64,000 nt of DNA, taken from Phoronis australis (Eukaryota > Phoronida > Phoronidae). The notes beneath the pieces are model-generated. The model made no database searches, had not been told where the DNA came from, and worked only from the letters and a program-made list of their open reading frames with translations. The first letter of the stretch is position 1, and each line of letters starts with the position of its first letter. Position numbers and translations under genes: made by a program. This document shows, in pieces, positions 44,791 through 57,361 of this stretch. Location of the stretch: the NCBI GenBank assembly GCA_002633005.1, contig NMRA01000334.1, positions 1-64,000 of the forward strand, written 5' to 3'.

Positions 44791-47700
44791 GCGTTTGTCG
44801 TGAATTTACTGTAATATAGTCATGGGTCACTTTCTCCATCTAAGCTCATTACTAGACCAATTTTTGTCATAGAAATACGTTGACTTCGGTCCGAATAATC
44901 AAAACCCCAATGTGATTAGTGGCATAAATTGATGGTGGGATATGTAAGTGCAAACTAGGATTAGACAGTTATCCCCTTAAACCATTATGTACTTGAGCAC
45001 AGAATAATTGAAACTTATCTCGAGTTCGCACAAAAGTAGAACAGAAAATGTCTAAAATAATTTCGAGTTCGAGCTCAAAGGACTAAAAAGATCCTGGCTC
45101 CTGGTCTCAAGGTTAACGTGGTATGTATTTGCTGAAAGGTTCAGTAAACCCGCGACTTTTGTCAGAAAACTTACCGCAGACCACTGGCTTTTATCGCCTC
45201 CTGAGAAAATGTCCAAAATGCCTTCACAACCAGCACTCCAGCCCACTGAATGCATCGAAGGTTCATTTAGATGTGGAAGCGACTAGACCTTGTGTTAGTG
45301 CATCTATGTATGTTATCCGTCTCGATACAGCATTTTTTAATTTAGACCACGTACCTTTACGCAATTTGTCTCACATTGTTCGTTAGTCAAAACATAGAAC
45401 TTGATGCTCTGTGGTCAAAGTAAGTGGATTTCTGAATTTGAAAAGACAGTTCGTTATTGCATAACACCAGGTTCTACATTTTTTTAAGTAATCACACGTG
45501 CAGATCATAGCTTGATGTGTATATAATCTAAGGTGGCCAATTCGACGTAGAATACCAGCGTTGTAGATGCCACGAAATTTGGTTTTGAAAGTTACATTAC
45601 ACACCACAGTAAGTAATTCGACCTAATTAAGTTCCGACGTAAATCGTACTTTGCAGCTCGCCTTTGATAATTCAAAGTTGGCAGTTGGTTTTACATTGTG
45701 TTTTCAAGTAATGGGTATTAATTAGCAACATAGGTGTATATGATCAATATTCGCTCAGTTACACTAATGAGTAACTTTAGTCCACTTAGTTGCTGATTGG
45801 ATTACTCAGTTGTCTCCCCTTCAGACTCGATCCCGTTCAAGCTACGATACGTAGTTGCTACATGCCTCGTCAGTCACGGACCTCTTTCTGTCAAACAAAA
45901 GGACATTCTCGCGAAAAAGGTAATTTTACAGTATACCGAAGTAGCGCGAAATTGAACCCACTGGCTGCAAAGTGAATGGAACGCTCTGCCGTGTAGATGT
46001 ACCCCACTCGTTAAGTATCCCAGTAAAATACCTTGTTTTTAGCGAATGTAACATTCATGGTTAGACAACGGCAAGAATTTGCGTTTGGCACATCACAATC
46101 ATGATAGCACAAGGCGGTTGTTTTATATTGCTCTGACCAAAGCTAATAATTTCAAGAAGTCTATGTCTTCGAAAAATAATCACAAAATTAAAATGCGTTT
46201 TTCGGTCGTAAAACGAAAATATTCTTTTATAACAGAAGATTTGTTTATCCCGCTCACAGATGTAGATTTCGTAACCAGGCTGACAGAACGTTTGATCAGA
46301 AGGCTTTGGAATTCCAATTAACTTGTCAGTCGTTAACGCGTACGGGTTTAATTGCCAGTGTACACATTATAATTAACGCCTTATTTCAGGCACGAATGAA
46401 TAATACCACGTTAATTCGCTCTCTACTTGATGTATGTAACCTATCGCCGGTCTCGCCTACTGAGTAATTTCAGTTAGCAATGCTCCAGTTCTAGGTCCTT
46501 ACTTTATGATACAGATTGTAATATTGTTTTACATGTTGTATATCCCTGGTGCAATGCCCAAATAATCGCTCAATTAAACATTCAGTCGTTCTCCTTGTTA
46601 CTGCAGAATGTTTTTCGGGGCACCAGATTTTCGTGAACGGTCCGCTGAAATGGAATTCATGAACAGATTTGAAAGCATTCTGCCCTCCGTGGTGTTTTAT
46701 TTCTGGAACTGTCGTCTCAACCCATCACTGTAACGCATCGTTCCCGCTCAGTCACATATGGGACCATTTGTAGTATGTCATCTCATATCCCGCTATAACA
46801 TATGTCAGCCGCAAGACCAGCAGCAGCCCTCTGTGTCTGCCAGAATTTGAATCATGTTCACACCACCCAAATGAAAGCGTCAAGTAACTGTGTTTTAATA
46901 CTATTGTTCTAGCCTCAGTAATCAACCCGTTCTCGGAATTTGTGACGCAACCTTGTGCCTTTGAGTGCTAATGAATTGGCTCAGTAATTGTTCGCCTAAC
47001 GCGCAAACTTGATCGAACAACTGACAGGCTAAGGGAGCATAGTCTTCAAGAGCAATTAATATTAATGCGTAACATGTTTTAACCTACATATTCTGGCCAA
47101 TCACGAGCGATCAGTGACCATCAGTTGCCAGAGCTAAACCTCAGAACACGTCATTCATGATGGGAGTGAGGGTTTCGTACAATAAGAAGGCAGATCTGCC
47201 GCCTGGTTTGGAACCAGACAATAAGAGGGCAGATCAGAGGTCTGACGAATTTTGTGATGACTTTTCAGACATCTAATCTACCTTCTATTCCGACGGCATG
47301 TGCCGGAACTTTGGTTAATAAATTGAATACCTGAATGTCTTTTAAACTTAAAAATGGAGCTTCAATTGTCCATGCATCTTCCCCCTGCTAGTTCAAGTAC
47401 TCGGGTGGGAAACCCAAACAACTGGACAACAAGATGTTAAAAATTGCACCACGGAAATCGAAGTACACACATTCTCAATTGGTGACAAAAGTGGTGTATT
47501 CAAGTTAACTGCAAAAAATGGGACCGCAGGAAACAAAAACTAATTATAGAAAACTTTCGTTCACTAAAGCCTTTGTTTACTCTCATGATCACAAGAAGCG
47601 AAAAGCAGATGGGTGTCAAGACGTGAGACAGTTAACTCGCCTAGTGGTAATTTTATGAAGAAATTTTTACATGATGTCGAAATTCAGTGTATTGTATAGT

Positions 47701-48843
47701 GTTTTAATTTCGCGCAGTCATTTGTCAATGGCCGATATAATGTCCTCCGTGATAAAATACAAATCACCCCTAATTTGGTGCGCAGCCACGCGGTGGAGTC
47801 TCAATGCTATTTAAATAAATATATAAATGAAAACAACAACGTGTTTCGGTAACAAGGGGTCTCGCTGCACATTGCCTGCCTCCCGTTCAGTAACGCTAGG
47901 ACCTCGCTAAAAAGCAAGACTTCGCGAGATTACCGTGAGATATTACCGTGCATTTTTAATAAGAACACGTGACTTTGACAAGGTTTTAGCTAGGTTCTAG
48001 CGTAGGTCCTAGCGTCTGCTGAACGCACACGTGGTCTGCATGCAATGACAGGGTGTGACGCCACAGCTGCAAAGTGCAGGAAAGGGAAAGTGAGGCTTCT
48101 GGAAATAATGATGAAAGACTCATCTGGGACACTTATCAGCTTCTGTTCAGAGTTAATAAGCGTAGATGTCCCAGACGGAAGAAAGATAGGAGAATACATA
48201 TGCCTCCTATTCAATGAAAGGAGGAGTCAAAGATGTTAATGAAGCGAGATATCTAAAATTAATCGAGATGACCGGAAAAATAAACAAAGTAATAACTGTA
48301 ATTGATAAAATATAGTCCATAAAAGCAACGAAAATAATTTCAAATGTTTTCATAGTGTTAAAACAAAAGGCCCAGTTTCACGTCATACTTAAAAAACAGT
48401 AAATGGTGGAGAGGTTTTATGTTTTTGTTCGTCAGCTTTTAGACAATTGGTCCCTCGTCAATAAAATTGTCTCACTATTTATTTCAGGAAAAGCCGATGT
48501 CCAACATCAAGAAGATTGCCGAAAGACACTATTGAACAAGCTCAAACGAGTCCATTATATTGCCTTGCTCTGGGGTCAAGTGGATTCGGCCAATCCGGGA
48601 AACGGTTTGGATCCTCTTACATACGGTTGGAAGGTACAAGATGGATACTCACACTCCCGAATGGTTTTGTGGATCTGCCGTTCCTGGTGTCCTTTCTGAA
48701 GGTGCAGGTCTTTTACAAGAAAACCAAGCCGATCAACCGATCAATTGGTAGAGGAAATGGGCTATGACGAAACAAGCGAGCCCGAATCAAGCTGAAGTAG
48801 CGGTGACGAATCTGATATTGAAACGTATTAAAACCAAAGATAC
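44791..48843. other. Intergenic stretch, no gene recognised
   Basis: Short unbiased open frames only (for example 45123-45386, 46079-46321). At 47180-47330, TACAATAAGAAGGCAGATC followed by AATAAA (47317-47322) looks like the end of an LTR, but I cannot find its start. Confidence 0.45.
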
Positions 48844-51172
48844 AGTGGCGGATCTACGTTTTCACCAAGGGGAGGTTTAGCAGCCCGCCAAGGTCGAATC
48901 CTAGGCGCGTGGCGCCGAGCGTGGGGAGGTCGGGAGGGGGGTTTCCCCTCCCGTGTAGCCAAATAGTGAAATTTCCATGCACCCTGGTAAGTTTCTGGCA
49001 CTTAACAGGTCTCTGGAGTTTTGCTTAAGATAATTAAAAACCCTTCATGAACTTGGCACATAAGTTTCGTGAAACCATATTGTGCACATCTGGGTTTGAG
49101 TCACGCCACCAGCAAAAATTTTTGTTGGAACATCTGCTTACACACACCTTTTTTAGCATACGAAAAGTCGTATACGAAAAAGTGTGGTGTGTATTCAGGG
49201 GTTTAGACAATTCCAAATATTCAAGAGCATAAGGAGCACCGACGGGGCGTAAAAACTTGAGTATCAGATGATCGCGTAACAGCAGCCTCAAGTTGTTTAA
49301 GAACGAAGACCTGTACTGTTAGTCCGGAAATAAACATGTGTTCTGTCTCGTTACGAGAAAAACTGGCGAACGATTGTGCTCTCAACTCATAGTCTGTTAT
49401 TAAAAGCGACAATAAATAATTAGGTATCACTTTATTAAGCTGAATCACGTTGACAACAATTGAAAAACGTCAAATCTATCAGGAAACAAATCATATGAAA
49501 ACAGTTTCACGAAACCAAAACATCCTGTGCACAGTGGTGAAAAGATACACTGGACTAGTTTGCAGAGGGACCAGATGAACACTGAGAGTACACAAAAAGC
49601 TGACCGGGTCCGTCACGAGACCAAGTGTACACCTGTGCTTATTATCCCTATAAAATAGTCGATCTGTCGCGGGACCAAACAGTACTGGCTGAGATAGTTT
49701 TACAACGCACACTTTGGTAAAAAAAATCACTAGACTAGTTCGCCGAGGGACCAGAAGTACACTGAAACTCAACATCTACACAAATCAAGCTGGGCTGGTC
49801 CGTCGCGAGACCTAAAGTGTACTATGCAAAAAATTTTGAATTGAAAACTTCTCTCTAAAATTTTAATCCCCAGTGGTTACTCATACGTTAGTCCTATCCT
49901 TCTGTTGTCTAGACTGCCGAGGAATTTGTATATCGGATCCAATGATTTGCTCGTCTTGGAACCATTCTACCCAGATATCTTCGATGTTTGTTCCCAACGC
50001 TTGCACTTCGTCAACTGCTGTGTCAATGAGCTTGTAAGCCTCTACAATGTCAGCATCTCGTTTCGCAGCTCAGTTGACACTAAGACCCTTGAGGTTGCCA
50101 AGTCCATTCAAAAGACTTACATGCGCAACTAAATTTGATCCGTTCATCATGGACTACTTCAAACCTTGACGAAGCATCCCAGGACCTATTTGCATCTCTT
50201 GCAATTTTCGAAATAAACGTCCCAATGTCTGAACGCTTGAAACCCGAAGTACTAATATCAAATAAATGCCCATGGGCATGAGCGTTTCATCGGGTGAGCC
50301 TTTCTGCGGAAATTCCCAGTATAGAAGACGGCAGTGTGCTTATTGCAGGTAGACAGACGGTAGGTGTTGAGGTCGGAACTAGGGCTCCTTAGGAGGCCTA
50401 TTGAACATCGCACGAGTCCCGCAAGACTTTGTTGTGAAAGAACAGCCTCCCCGCAATTTCTGGTACTGTACACTTTTCGCGAATGCGGTCACTTTCTCAA
50501 TGTGAGTGCCCCCTTGGTCATTCCTTGTATAGACATAACTTGTTATAGAGTGTGTCTTCAAACGGACTCGCGACCAGACCACGGCGCCCGCCACAATAGC
50601 AATTCTTCAAAAATTTTACATGTACATGTACACAATATTACAGGTACATGTACACTGTATGATAATGCGCAAGACAACTTTACTAGAAACATCAGTTACA
50701 AACAAACGTGTGGAGTGTAATAGAATGACACGGCATGACAGATAAGGTAAAAACGTTGCACGTCAATTCGCCTGAATATCAGGGTTGTGGCACCGCAGTA
50801 TTTCCCCTAATCACATCAAAATATATCTTAGAGTAAAGAAGCTAATTACCTAAAGAAATCAGCTATAGAACTACTCTTTCAGCGGTGAATCCATCTAAAA
50901 TGCTTGGCTACGTCAGAAGTGTCGACGGAAGCGCGCGCACAATAAATCCCCGCGCGTTTTGCCGATGAGCCACAGACTCAGCAATTCACAATGCAAAAAA
51001 CTATATTTCAGAGTGAACCCCCCACTCAATTTTTTCCAAATTGGTTTACTTGGGGTTTACACACTCTGGCGGTGCCGTTTTTGTTTTGCTGGAGATACTT
51101 TTTTTAATTTTTGGGTCCTGGCCCGAGGGGGGGGGTTTAAACCCCCTGAACCCCCCGTAGATTCGCCACTGA
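48844..51172. mobile_element. Region bounded by hAT-like CAGTGGCG ends
   Basis: CAGTGGCGGATCTACG at 48844 and the complement of CAGTGGCGAATCTACG ending at 51172 are inverted, 15 of 16 identical. Both are followed inside by G-rich then C-rich runs typical of this repeat group. The flanks show no 8-bp duplication, so these may be two separate fragments. No transposase is recognised inside. Confidence 0.4.
49540..49820. repeat. Two-copy tandem repeat, ~182 bp
   Basis: ACTAGTTTGCAGAGGGACCAGA…GGGTCCGTCACGAGACC at 49554-49632 recurs as ACTAGTTCGCCGAGGGACCAGA…CTGGTCCGTCGCGAGACC at 49735-49812. Minus-strand frames over it show the duplicated LVPxxTS motif and are a product of the repeat. Confidence 0.6.
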
Positions 51173-51256
51173 GTAATACTATATCTTTGTTAAAACTAAC
51201 AGGAAACTACTGTTGACATTAACCATATACATGTAGAAGCTTGATATTCTCTGTCT

Positions 51257-51890
51257 AGCTCAAATTTTTGATACCGTGGTTGAGATTTTTGGGGGTTTCT
51301 GCCCGAGAGAGTAACTTGTCTGTCATAGGGGATTTAGTCACCTGTGACACGTATTGAATCTCATGTAATTGTTTTTTTTGGGGTACCTCGAATGTATGTG
51401 CTAGCTCATTTTTGAGGGGTCCTTTTTGGTTTCTGCCGTACCCATTCCAGAGTGCAATTTGTCTGTCGTGGGTAATTTGGTGTTCAGTGCGGTACTTTTG
51501 TTCGTTTAAAGTCAGTTTTGGCCGGTACCTCGAAAATCTAGTCTAGCTCAAATTTTTGATGGCATACCATGGTTGAGATTTTTGAGGGTTTCTGCCGGGC
51601 ACAATCCAGAGTGTAATTTGTCTGTCATAGGGCATTTAGTGATCTGTGACATATATTGAATCATATGGAATTGGTTTTGTGTGGTACCTCGAATGTATGT
51701 GCTAGCTCATTTTTGAGGGGTCCTTTTTGGTTTCTGCCGGACCCATTCCAGAGTGCAATTTGTCTGTCATGGGTCATTCGGTGTTCAGTGCGGTGCTATT
51801 CACAGTTCGTTTTAAGTCAGTTTTGGTTGGTACCTCGAATATCTAGTCTAGCTCATCTTTGGGCCCTTTGTAAGGCCCCCAGGAGTCACA
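51257..51890 (+). repeat. Tandem array, ~145-bp units in A-B pairs
   Basis: CTAGCTCA recurs at about 51257, 51402, 51541, 51701 and 51848. Units alternate: A units continue AATTTTTGATACC…GGTTGAGATTTTTG, B units TTTTTGAGGGGTCC. All share GGTACCTCGAA and AATTTGTCTGTCAT. This gives a ~290-bp higher-order repeat. The 235-codon frame 51656-52363 runs through it and has no recognisable domain. Confidence 0.7.
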
Positions 51891-53640
51891 CCCAGAGTGC
51901 CGACAAAGGCAAACGGTCATTTCTGTACATACTAGAGGTGGACTCTAAATGCTCCCGTGGTCAGATGTTGGTACCTCGTTCATCTATGCTAAGTGCTCTG
52001 GGCTGCCGACCTAATACTTTCTCGCTCTCATTTACCAAAACAAATGTTTTGTTTAATCACCGAGGTACACTCCGCTGTAAGTGGAACAGCGAGTTATCCG
52101 TTAGGTGGCTACCGAATAGACCACTGGGTTACAACCGCAGATCTAGGGACATAACCATAACCATAGGGCTAAGGATAGTATCTGATTGTAGCAACAATGT
52201 AAGAAGTATGTACCCTTTGAATGCTTGCTTAAACTTACGCTGTTTTATTTACTGCATGCAGGGTGACCGCCCTAGACGAACATTTCGATTAATCCCATAC
52301 GAATCCATTTGTTTTTTCAATTCGTTTACTATGAACTTCCTCTTATGGGTGATTTTTACATAAAATTTCGTGATTCGTTAGGGTCAAACTGTAGCACACA
52401 ACGTGGTGGGTAAAGTAGAATTTTATGTTGTCAAAAATAAATAAATTATTAGAGACAGTCTGCTTTAGCAGCTGGGCTTGTACTGTACATAGAGCACAAG
52501 GTTGATTTGCAGCCCGGTAGACAGCTTCCAAAAACAGAGAAATGAAATGTGCAAAATGACACAAGGTCAACAAACGTGGCCCGGGTCTGCGCGGCCGTTT
52601 TTTGGATCTGCATCCCAGGGAGATTCTCGCAGTTTCTGGACCCGAATAGGACGGCTAAAACTGAAATTAACCGGAATTCTAGTATTTTATTCGTGAAAAC
52701 TAATCATAGTCTTTGATTCGGATTCCCCAACCCGCATGTTTTTATATTCTCTAACACTAATCGCGGATCAGATTTTTCCACTGAGGCCGGTACGCCTAAT
52801 AATTAAGTAGCGATTATTATTGTCAAAGAATGCAAGAACGACTGCGGAATTTTTTGTACCCGCCGGATCAAAAATCATGATCAGTATCTCTGTACTAAGT
52901 ACAAAAAGAGGGAATTAATTTAACGTTTATAAGCCTTAGTGCCTAACTAGAGTCCAGCAACCTTTTAAAGTGACATGATAATCGGCGACAATGAAAAGTG
53001 AATAAAATGCGCAAAATTGAACAGTTACAAGATTTTAAGTCTCAGACAGCTCTTCGATTTTTTCGGAACTTTTCCATATAAATACTTCGGTTTTCTAACG
53101 TGAATGTCTGCCAGGCTAATGACCCTAACCTAAGCATGCAAGTAATTAGTCGTCTAAATTAGTTCCTCAGCGACAAGACGAACCCTTCAAGTCGTCGGCT
53201 CTTGACTGACCATAGATGTGGAGTAACTTAACGAAGGCAGGTCCTCTCAACACGAGCGCAGATTGCCCCCCCCCTCACAACTTTTCTTTCATTCCAATTT
53301 GATAACCACGGGCCCCTTGCGGCAATATTTTTTATGAGCTCACTAGTGTCCGCGTAACTGTGCTGATGTCAATTATTCGTCGTTGCACGGCATTGATTCA
53401 AACCATATCGTACACTTGTCTTGCCGTTATACTACTTGCACGAAACTGTATATAGAATTATATCATAGTGACAAAAAACGTTGTTTTAAGGTATTTTCAA
53501 CGGCCTTTTGAAATGCAATGCAAAATTAACGAGACCTATCGCGCTTGGTAACTCACGTGACTTTCCTAATGAGGACATGAGTTGACAACACTTTAGAGAT
53601 CAATTTTTGTTTTAGAAAGAAACAACAAAAAAAACGGCTT
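51891..53640. other. Intergenic stretch, no gene recognised
   Basis: No domain-bearing frame, RNA gene or clear repeat boundary seen. Confidence 0.5.
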
Positions 53641-53648
53641 CCTAATAC

Positions 53649-53747
53649 CAGGGGCGGATCCAGGATTTTGTGTTGGGGGGGNAACTTCCAAATGGAATCT
53701 GGGAGAATTCTAGGGGGGGGCATGGCCCCCTTCTAAATCCGCCACTG
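53649..53747. mobile_element. Short hAT-like element
   Basis: Ends CAGGGGCGGATCCAGG and the complement of CAGTGGCGGATTTAGA enclose about 70 bp of G-rich then C-rich sequence. One unresolved base (N) is at 53682 next to a G run. Confidence 0.55.
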
Positions 53748-54441
53748 AATACAACCACAGGCAAAAGATACTCTTTTTTGGCCTGATGTGCATTTCAAAA
53801 AGGAACAATAATAACAACTCAATTTTGACAGATTTCATTCCAGTATTAAATAGGATTATATTAAGATTATATCTACTATAAAATTCATTATGTATCCTGC
53901 AACCATGACCACATGATCCTTCTAAGAACTAACAATTTTACATTCAATTTTTGCTTTTGAAGCGCCATGCTTGCAGCACAAGAAAACAAAGATGGTTCCT
54001 ACATTTTGAGAAAAAGTCCGCCCCATGCCCATACCAGTGGAATGAATGCAGGACCCTCTGTAAGGGACAATAACCCTCAACTCAAGAGTAAATCCTTTCC
54101 TTCAAAAATCTGCAACTTGGTCTTCCAATAGACAATAGTCTCCCGAAGATTTTCCAGATGCCACCACCAAGCTATGGGGTTACACTATCTAAAGAAATTG
54201 AGATCAAGTATATAATTATATATGTATATGTATATGTTTCTGTAAGGGCATGTGTATCCACCCAATTCTTAAAAGGTCTTCCTTATGACAAATCCAATCA
54301 AAACTGATGGTTCTTTGACACCAGCGTTTTTACTAGCAAACTGCCCTGAAACAAGTGGAAAATGAATGATGTCCATCATAACACTTAACATTTGGAGAAA
54401 TATTTTGTGTGATTCAGTAACCTGCTTTTTGGGATCACAGT

Positions 54442-54597
54442 CAATGCTGTAGTGGTAGAATTAGAGGTAAGTAGGCGCCCAAAGCCCACCGCATCACCTT
54501 GAGCACTGAACGGAACTTACGGTGCGTAGGCGCTACGTTCAAATGCCAAAAGGTGGTTGGCTGTGCCTACGTGCACCTACGCCCCACTACAGCACTG
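54442..54597. mobile_element. hAT-like MITE, 156 bp
   Basis: Inverted ends CAATGCTGTAGTGG and CAGTGCTGTAGTGG (13 of 14). Flanking octamers ATCACAGT and GTCACGGT agree at 6 of 8, fitting an aged 8-bp target duplication. Confidence 0.6.
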
Positions 54598-55195
54598 GTC
54601 ACGGTGAGTTTGAAGTAAATGCCCCTTTAACCGCATGCCCTCGTTCTTTCTCAACTTCATGTGCGTAAAACTTGAGTCGCATCAAATACAAAGCACTTCC
54701 CGCCCACTTGGGTACATCTGTGTACTGACACCATTCCCAGAAAAAGCATTGGGTCAGTTCTTAACTTCACAACACACTGACCAAGTGCGATGGACAACAG
54801 GAGTTGTTGATGTGTACACCAGCATCCAACATTAGGTCACAACTCTGGGAATGATGTCGCAGGAGAAATATATTTGAGTATTTCTTTGCAGAACCCATCA
54901 CCCTTGGATAGCAGTTGTGATGGTATAAAAAGGTGTGTTAATAAGGTATACAAGTTTACAAATAATATTTTTGAGCATTTAACCTTGGGAATATATCATT
55001 GAGAAAGAGCTGAGGTAATCCCTCCTACAGTGAAGTCATGACCACAGCTGCTTTGAAATTTCAACTCTTCCCCAAGCAGACCAATTTGGGTCCTAGTTGT
55101 TGACACCATTAACATAATGACAAAATAGCCTGATCAATGAAAAACTCTGACAATAATACTCATCACACAGAAAACAAGTTCTGCATTGTTATGAA

Positions 55196-55833
55196 TACGG
55201 TAAAAATTCTCCACTTTGGTCCGGTCTCTACAACTTGGGACACGGAAATTCAAGCAGAATTCAAATTTTGTTGATTCCATAGGTTGGGACACGTTCGATT
55301 TTCACGTTCAGCTCATCATAATTGTCAAATTTTGGACATTGTGTTTTGTATTGACAGTCTGAAAATAGACTTGGCAGTTCATAAAATTGTCAAAACTAGC
55401 TTTGAATGCAAACTTTTGATGTGTACAAATAGTGTTTAACATCACAGGGCTAGGAATGACCAATGGCAAAAAAGGAAAATTTGCCAGGTGATGTACCAAC
55501 CCACAAATAAATAGGCTTGTGTGATAGAATTATTTCTTGAGTTTAACTGAAATAAATGTTTTTGCATTAATAAAGTCAAAATAATGATAAAAAGACATGA
55601 AAAAAGAGGAAACTGAAAATCAAAGAAAAGGAAACAAAAACCAAAAAAGAGGAAACCCGCTTGAAAGAGGTAAATTCCAAGCCCTGACATCAAGATGAAA
55701 GATCCTTTGTCATTAATCTTAATTCTTGAATTTGTGACGATCAATATCGCCGTTTTCGAAAATTTGGTACAAGCTCTGAAATCAAACAAAATAATAAATG
55801 TTTCACTGCTCAAACTAGAGAATTTTTACAGTA
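55196..55833. mobile_element. TACNGTAAAA-ended element
   Basis: Left TACGGTAAAAATTCTCCACT and right complement TACTGTAAAAATTCTCTAGT. The minus frame 55442-55813 inside is low-complexity Phe/Leu-rich and not credible as a gene. Confidence 0.5.
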
Positions 55834-55850
55834 GTATTAATACTTAATAA

Positions 55851-56070
55851 TACTGTAAAGCCTCCACCAAATTCGGACAACAATAATTGCTAAAATTGCC
55901 TTTTTCCACTTGTTGCGAATGCCCACAAATTTTGAAAATTATTGCCTATAGCACAGTAGTTTACTGTGACAAGGCATTACTTTGCTGCTATATATTTTTT
56001 GGAGAGAAATTTGAAAAAAAAATTCATTGATCCGCCACATTGTGTCCTAAATTGGTGAGATTTTAAAGTA
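55851..56070. mobile_element. TACNGTAAAA-type MITE, 220 bp
   Basis: Left TACTGTAAAGCCTCCACCAA and right complement TACTTTAAAATCTCACCAAT. The right end TGTGTCCTAAATTGGTGAGA closely matches 61921-61940. Confidence 0.6.
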
Positions 56071-56269
56071 CCAATAATTCCTAGATACATGGAGGCTTGC
56101 TTCCTCTCACATTCAACTTACTTGTATTTCCTCCACAAAACTTCAAAAATCTAGCAAAAGACTAGCATTGCTACATATGGTAAACCTTCTATTAATTCTT
56201 ATAATACTCATTGCATTTCCAAATTTTTCTACGCTCATCCGGCACCCATATTCTCATAAACAGCTACAC

Positions 56270-56525
56270 GAATGTACAGACAAAATACTGTTTTACGGGC
56301 CTTGACGGCTAATTCTGTTAACAGAAAAAATGACAGATAACAAATATTGGTGGCAAAATTCTAACTAAAAAATGACACATTACACACATTACAGCCTTTC
56401 CTGTTAATTCATTCTCAGTTACACGAAAAAACTACTCTGATAAGGAATTGGGCTTCCACCCAGCTGTTATGACATAGAAATCTGATTCATTTTCTTTGAA
56501 TACTTTTGGCTTGTACTTTAGCCCT
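56270..56525 (+). repeat. Interspersed repeat, shared with 17095-17335
   Basis: Second copy of the repeat described at 17095. It ends about 195 bp downstream of the RD3 stop codon (to the left), so it may be part of the RD3 3' UTR. Confidence 0.5.
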
Positions 56526-56719
56526 CAACAAAGAGCCCTACAGTTTCTACAACCAGGAAAAACCTGAAATAATTTGCACAGTGTTTATCTATGGGAACAA
56601 TAATTTGCAAATGTAACTATGATGGAAGAATTACCACAGGTATTATTAGTAATACCAATTCCACAAAGAAAAAACCACAATCAAAATTACTTACACCACA
56701 GCTTTACCAGTTCAAAAAA

Positions 56720-57319
56720 TCACACTGTCATTACATCCTCTCTGGTGTTAAAGTCAGGCAAACTAATCGTCCTAGTGGTTCCCTCTTCCATTTTATGTAG
56801 TTCAAACTCGTCATGATTGACAGGAAGCACCCTGGGGCTAGCGCGAATTCGCAGACTTGTCAAACTTGTGGCCCGCCGTGCCACCCTCTCAACCAGCGAC
56901 TCCCGGTGTTCAGTGACACTGGGTCGTCGTTCTTCCAGAATCTGCTTCACACACGACCGGAAGATGTTCGGTATCTCACGGGAGGATGGCTCGCGCGATA
57001 GCACCTCGCGGAATTTGGCAATGATATTTCCTGACTCAATTGGTTTCACCTTAGCGCACATCTCCTCGAGCTCGAGTTTCTCTATCGTAGACATGTGGTA
57101 GCGTTTTGCTGGAGCACTGATCAGCCATGAATAATCAACGCCCTTTTCATGTCGCTGCCGACTTTTCTCTACCTCCTTTTCCCGTCTAACAGCGTCCTTC
57201 ATTTGTAAGTCGAGTTCAGACATAAGTGCATCAACAACGAGCACAGACTCGCTCTTTTCCACTGAGCGTGTCGACATCTCGCCCCCGATCCAGTTTTTCA
57301 TCCACACTGGAACAGCCAT
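56720..57319 (-). CDS. RD3: RD3 (retinal degeneration 3) homologue
   Basis: A 199-residue protein; human RD3 has 195. Vertebrate RD3 binds and restrains photoreceptor guanylate cyclases and helps them leave the endoplasmic reticulum; its loss causes Leber congenital amaurosis 12. Family marks seen: W-rich start with STRS (16-19), coiled-coil-like 30-57, GVDYSWL (60-66), STIEKLELEEMCAK (77-90), a KFREVL block (102-107), IFRSCVKQILEE (119-130), and SLPDF (186-190) near the C-terminus. ATG 57319 is chosen over the in-frame ATG at 57361 because it has ACCATGG context and family similarity begins there. CATCATCTGCAG just upstream (about 57343-57354) may be a 5' UTR acceptor. The coding region is one exon, whereas I recall two coding exons in human RD3. 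Orthology to RD3 versus RD3L is not decidable here; RD3 is used for the family. Confidence 0.88.
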   Translation of the reverse strand: MAVPVWMKNWIGGEMSTRSVEKSESVLVVDALMSELDLQMKDAVRREKEVEKSRQRHEKGVDYSWLISAPAKRYHMSTIEKLELEEMCAKVKPIESGNIIAKFREVLSREPSSREIPNIFRSCVKQILEERRPSVTEHRESLVERVARRATSLTSLRIRASPRVLPVNHDEFELHKMEEGTTRTISLPDFNTREDVMTV

Positions 57320-57361
57320 GGTCGATTTGATGTAGTCACTGATATACTGCAGATGATGCAT

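Noticed and set aside
46880-47340. Possible second LTR (TACAATAAG, AATAAA at 47317)
   Set aside because: No 5' boundary, no paired copy in the window and no target duplication found.
51656-52363. 235-codon plus-strand open frame
   Set aside because: It runs through the ~145-bp tandem array and on into unrelated sequence. Composition is rich in Cys, Ser, Arg and Trp with no domain or conserved motif, so it is best explained as chance openness in a repeat.
55442-55813. 123-codon minus-strand frame rich in Phe/Leu
   Set aside because: Low-complexity hydrophobic translation of A-rich plus-strand sequence inside a MITE-like element.
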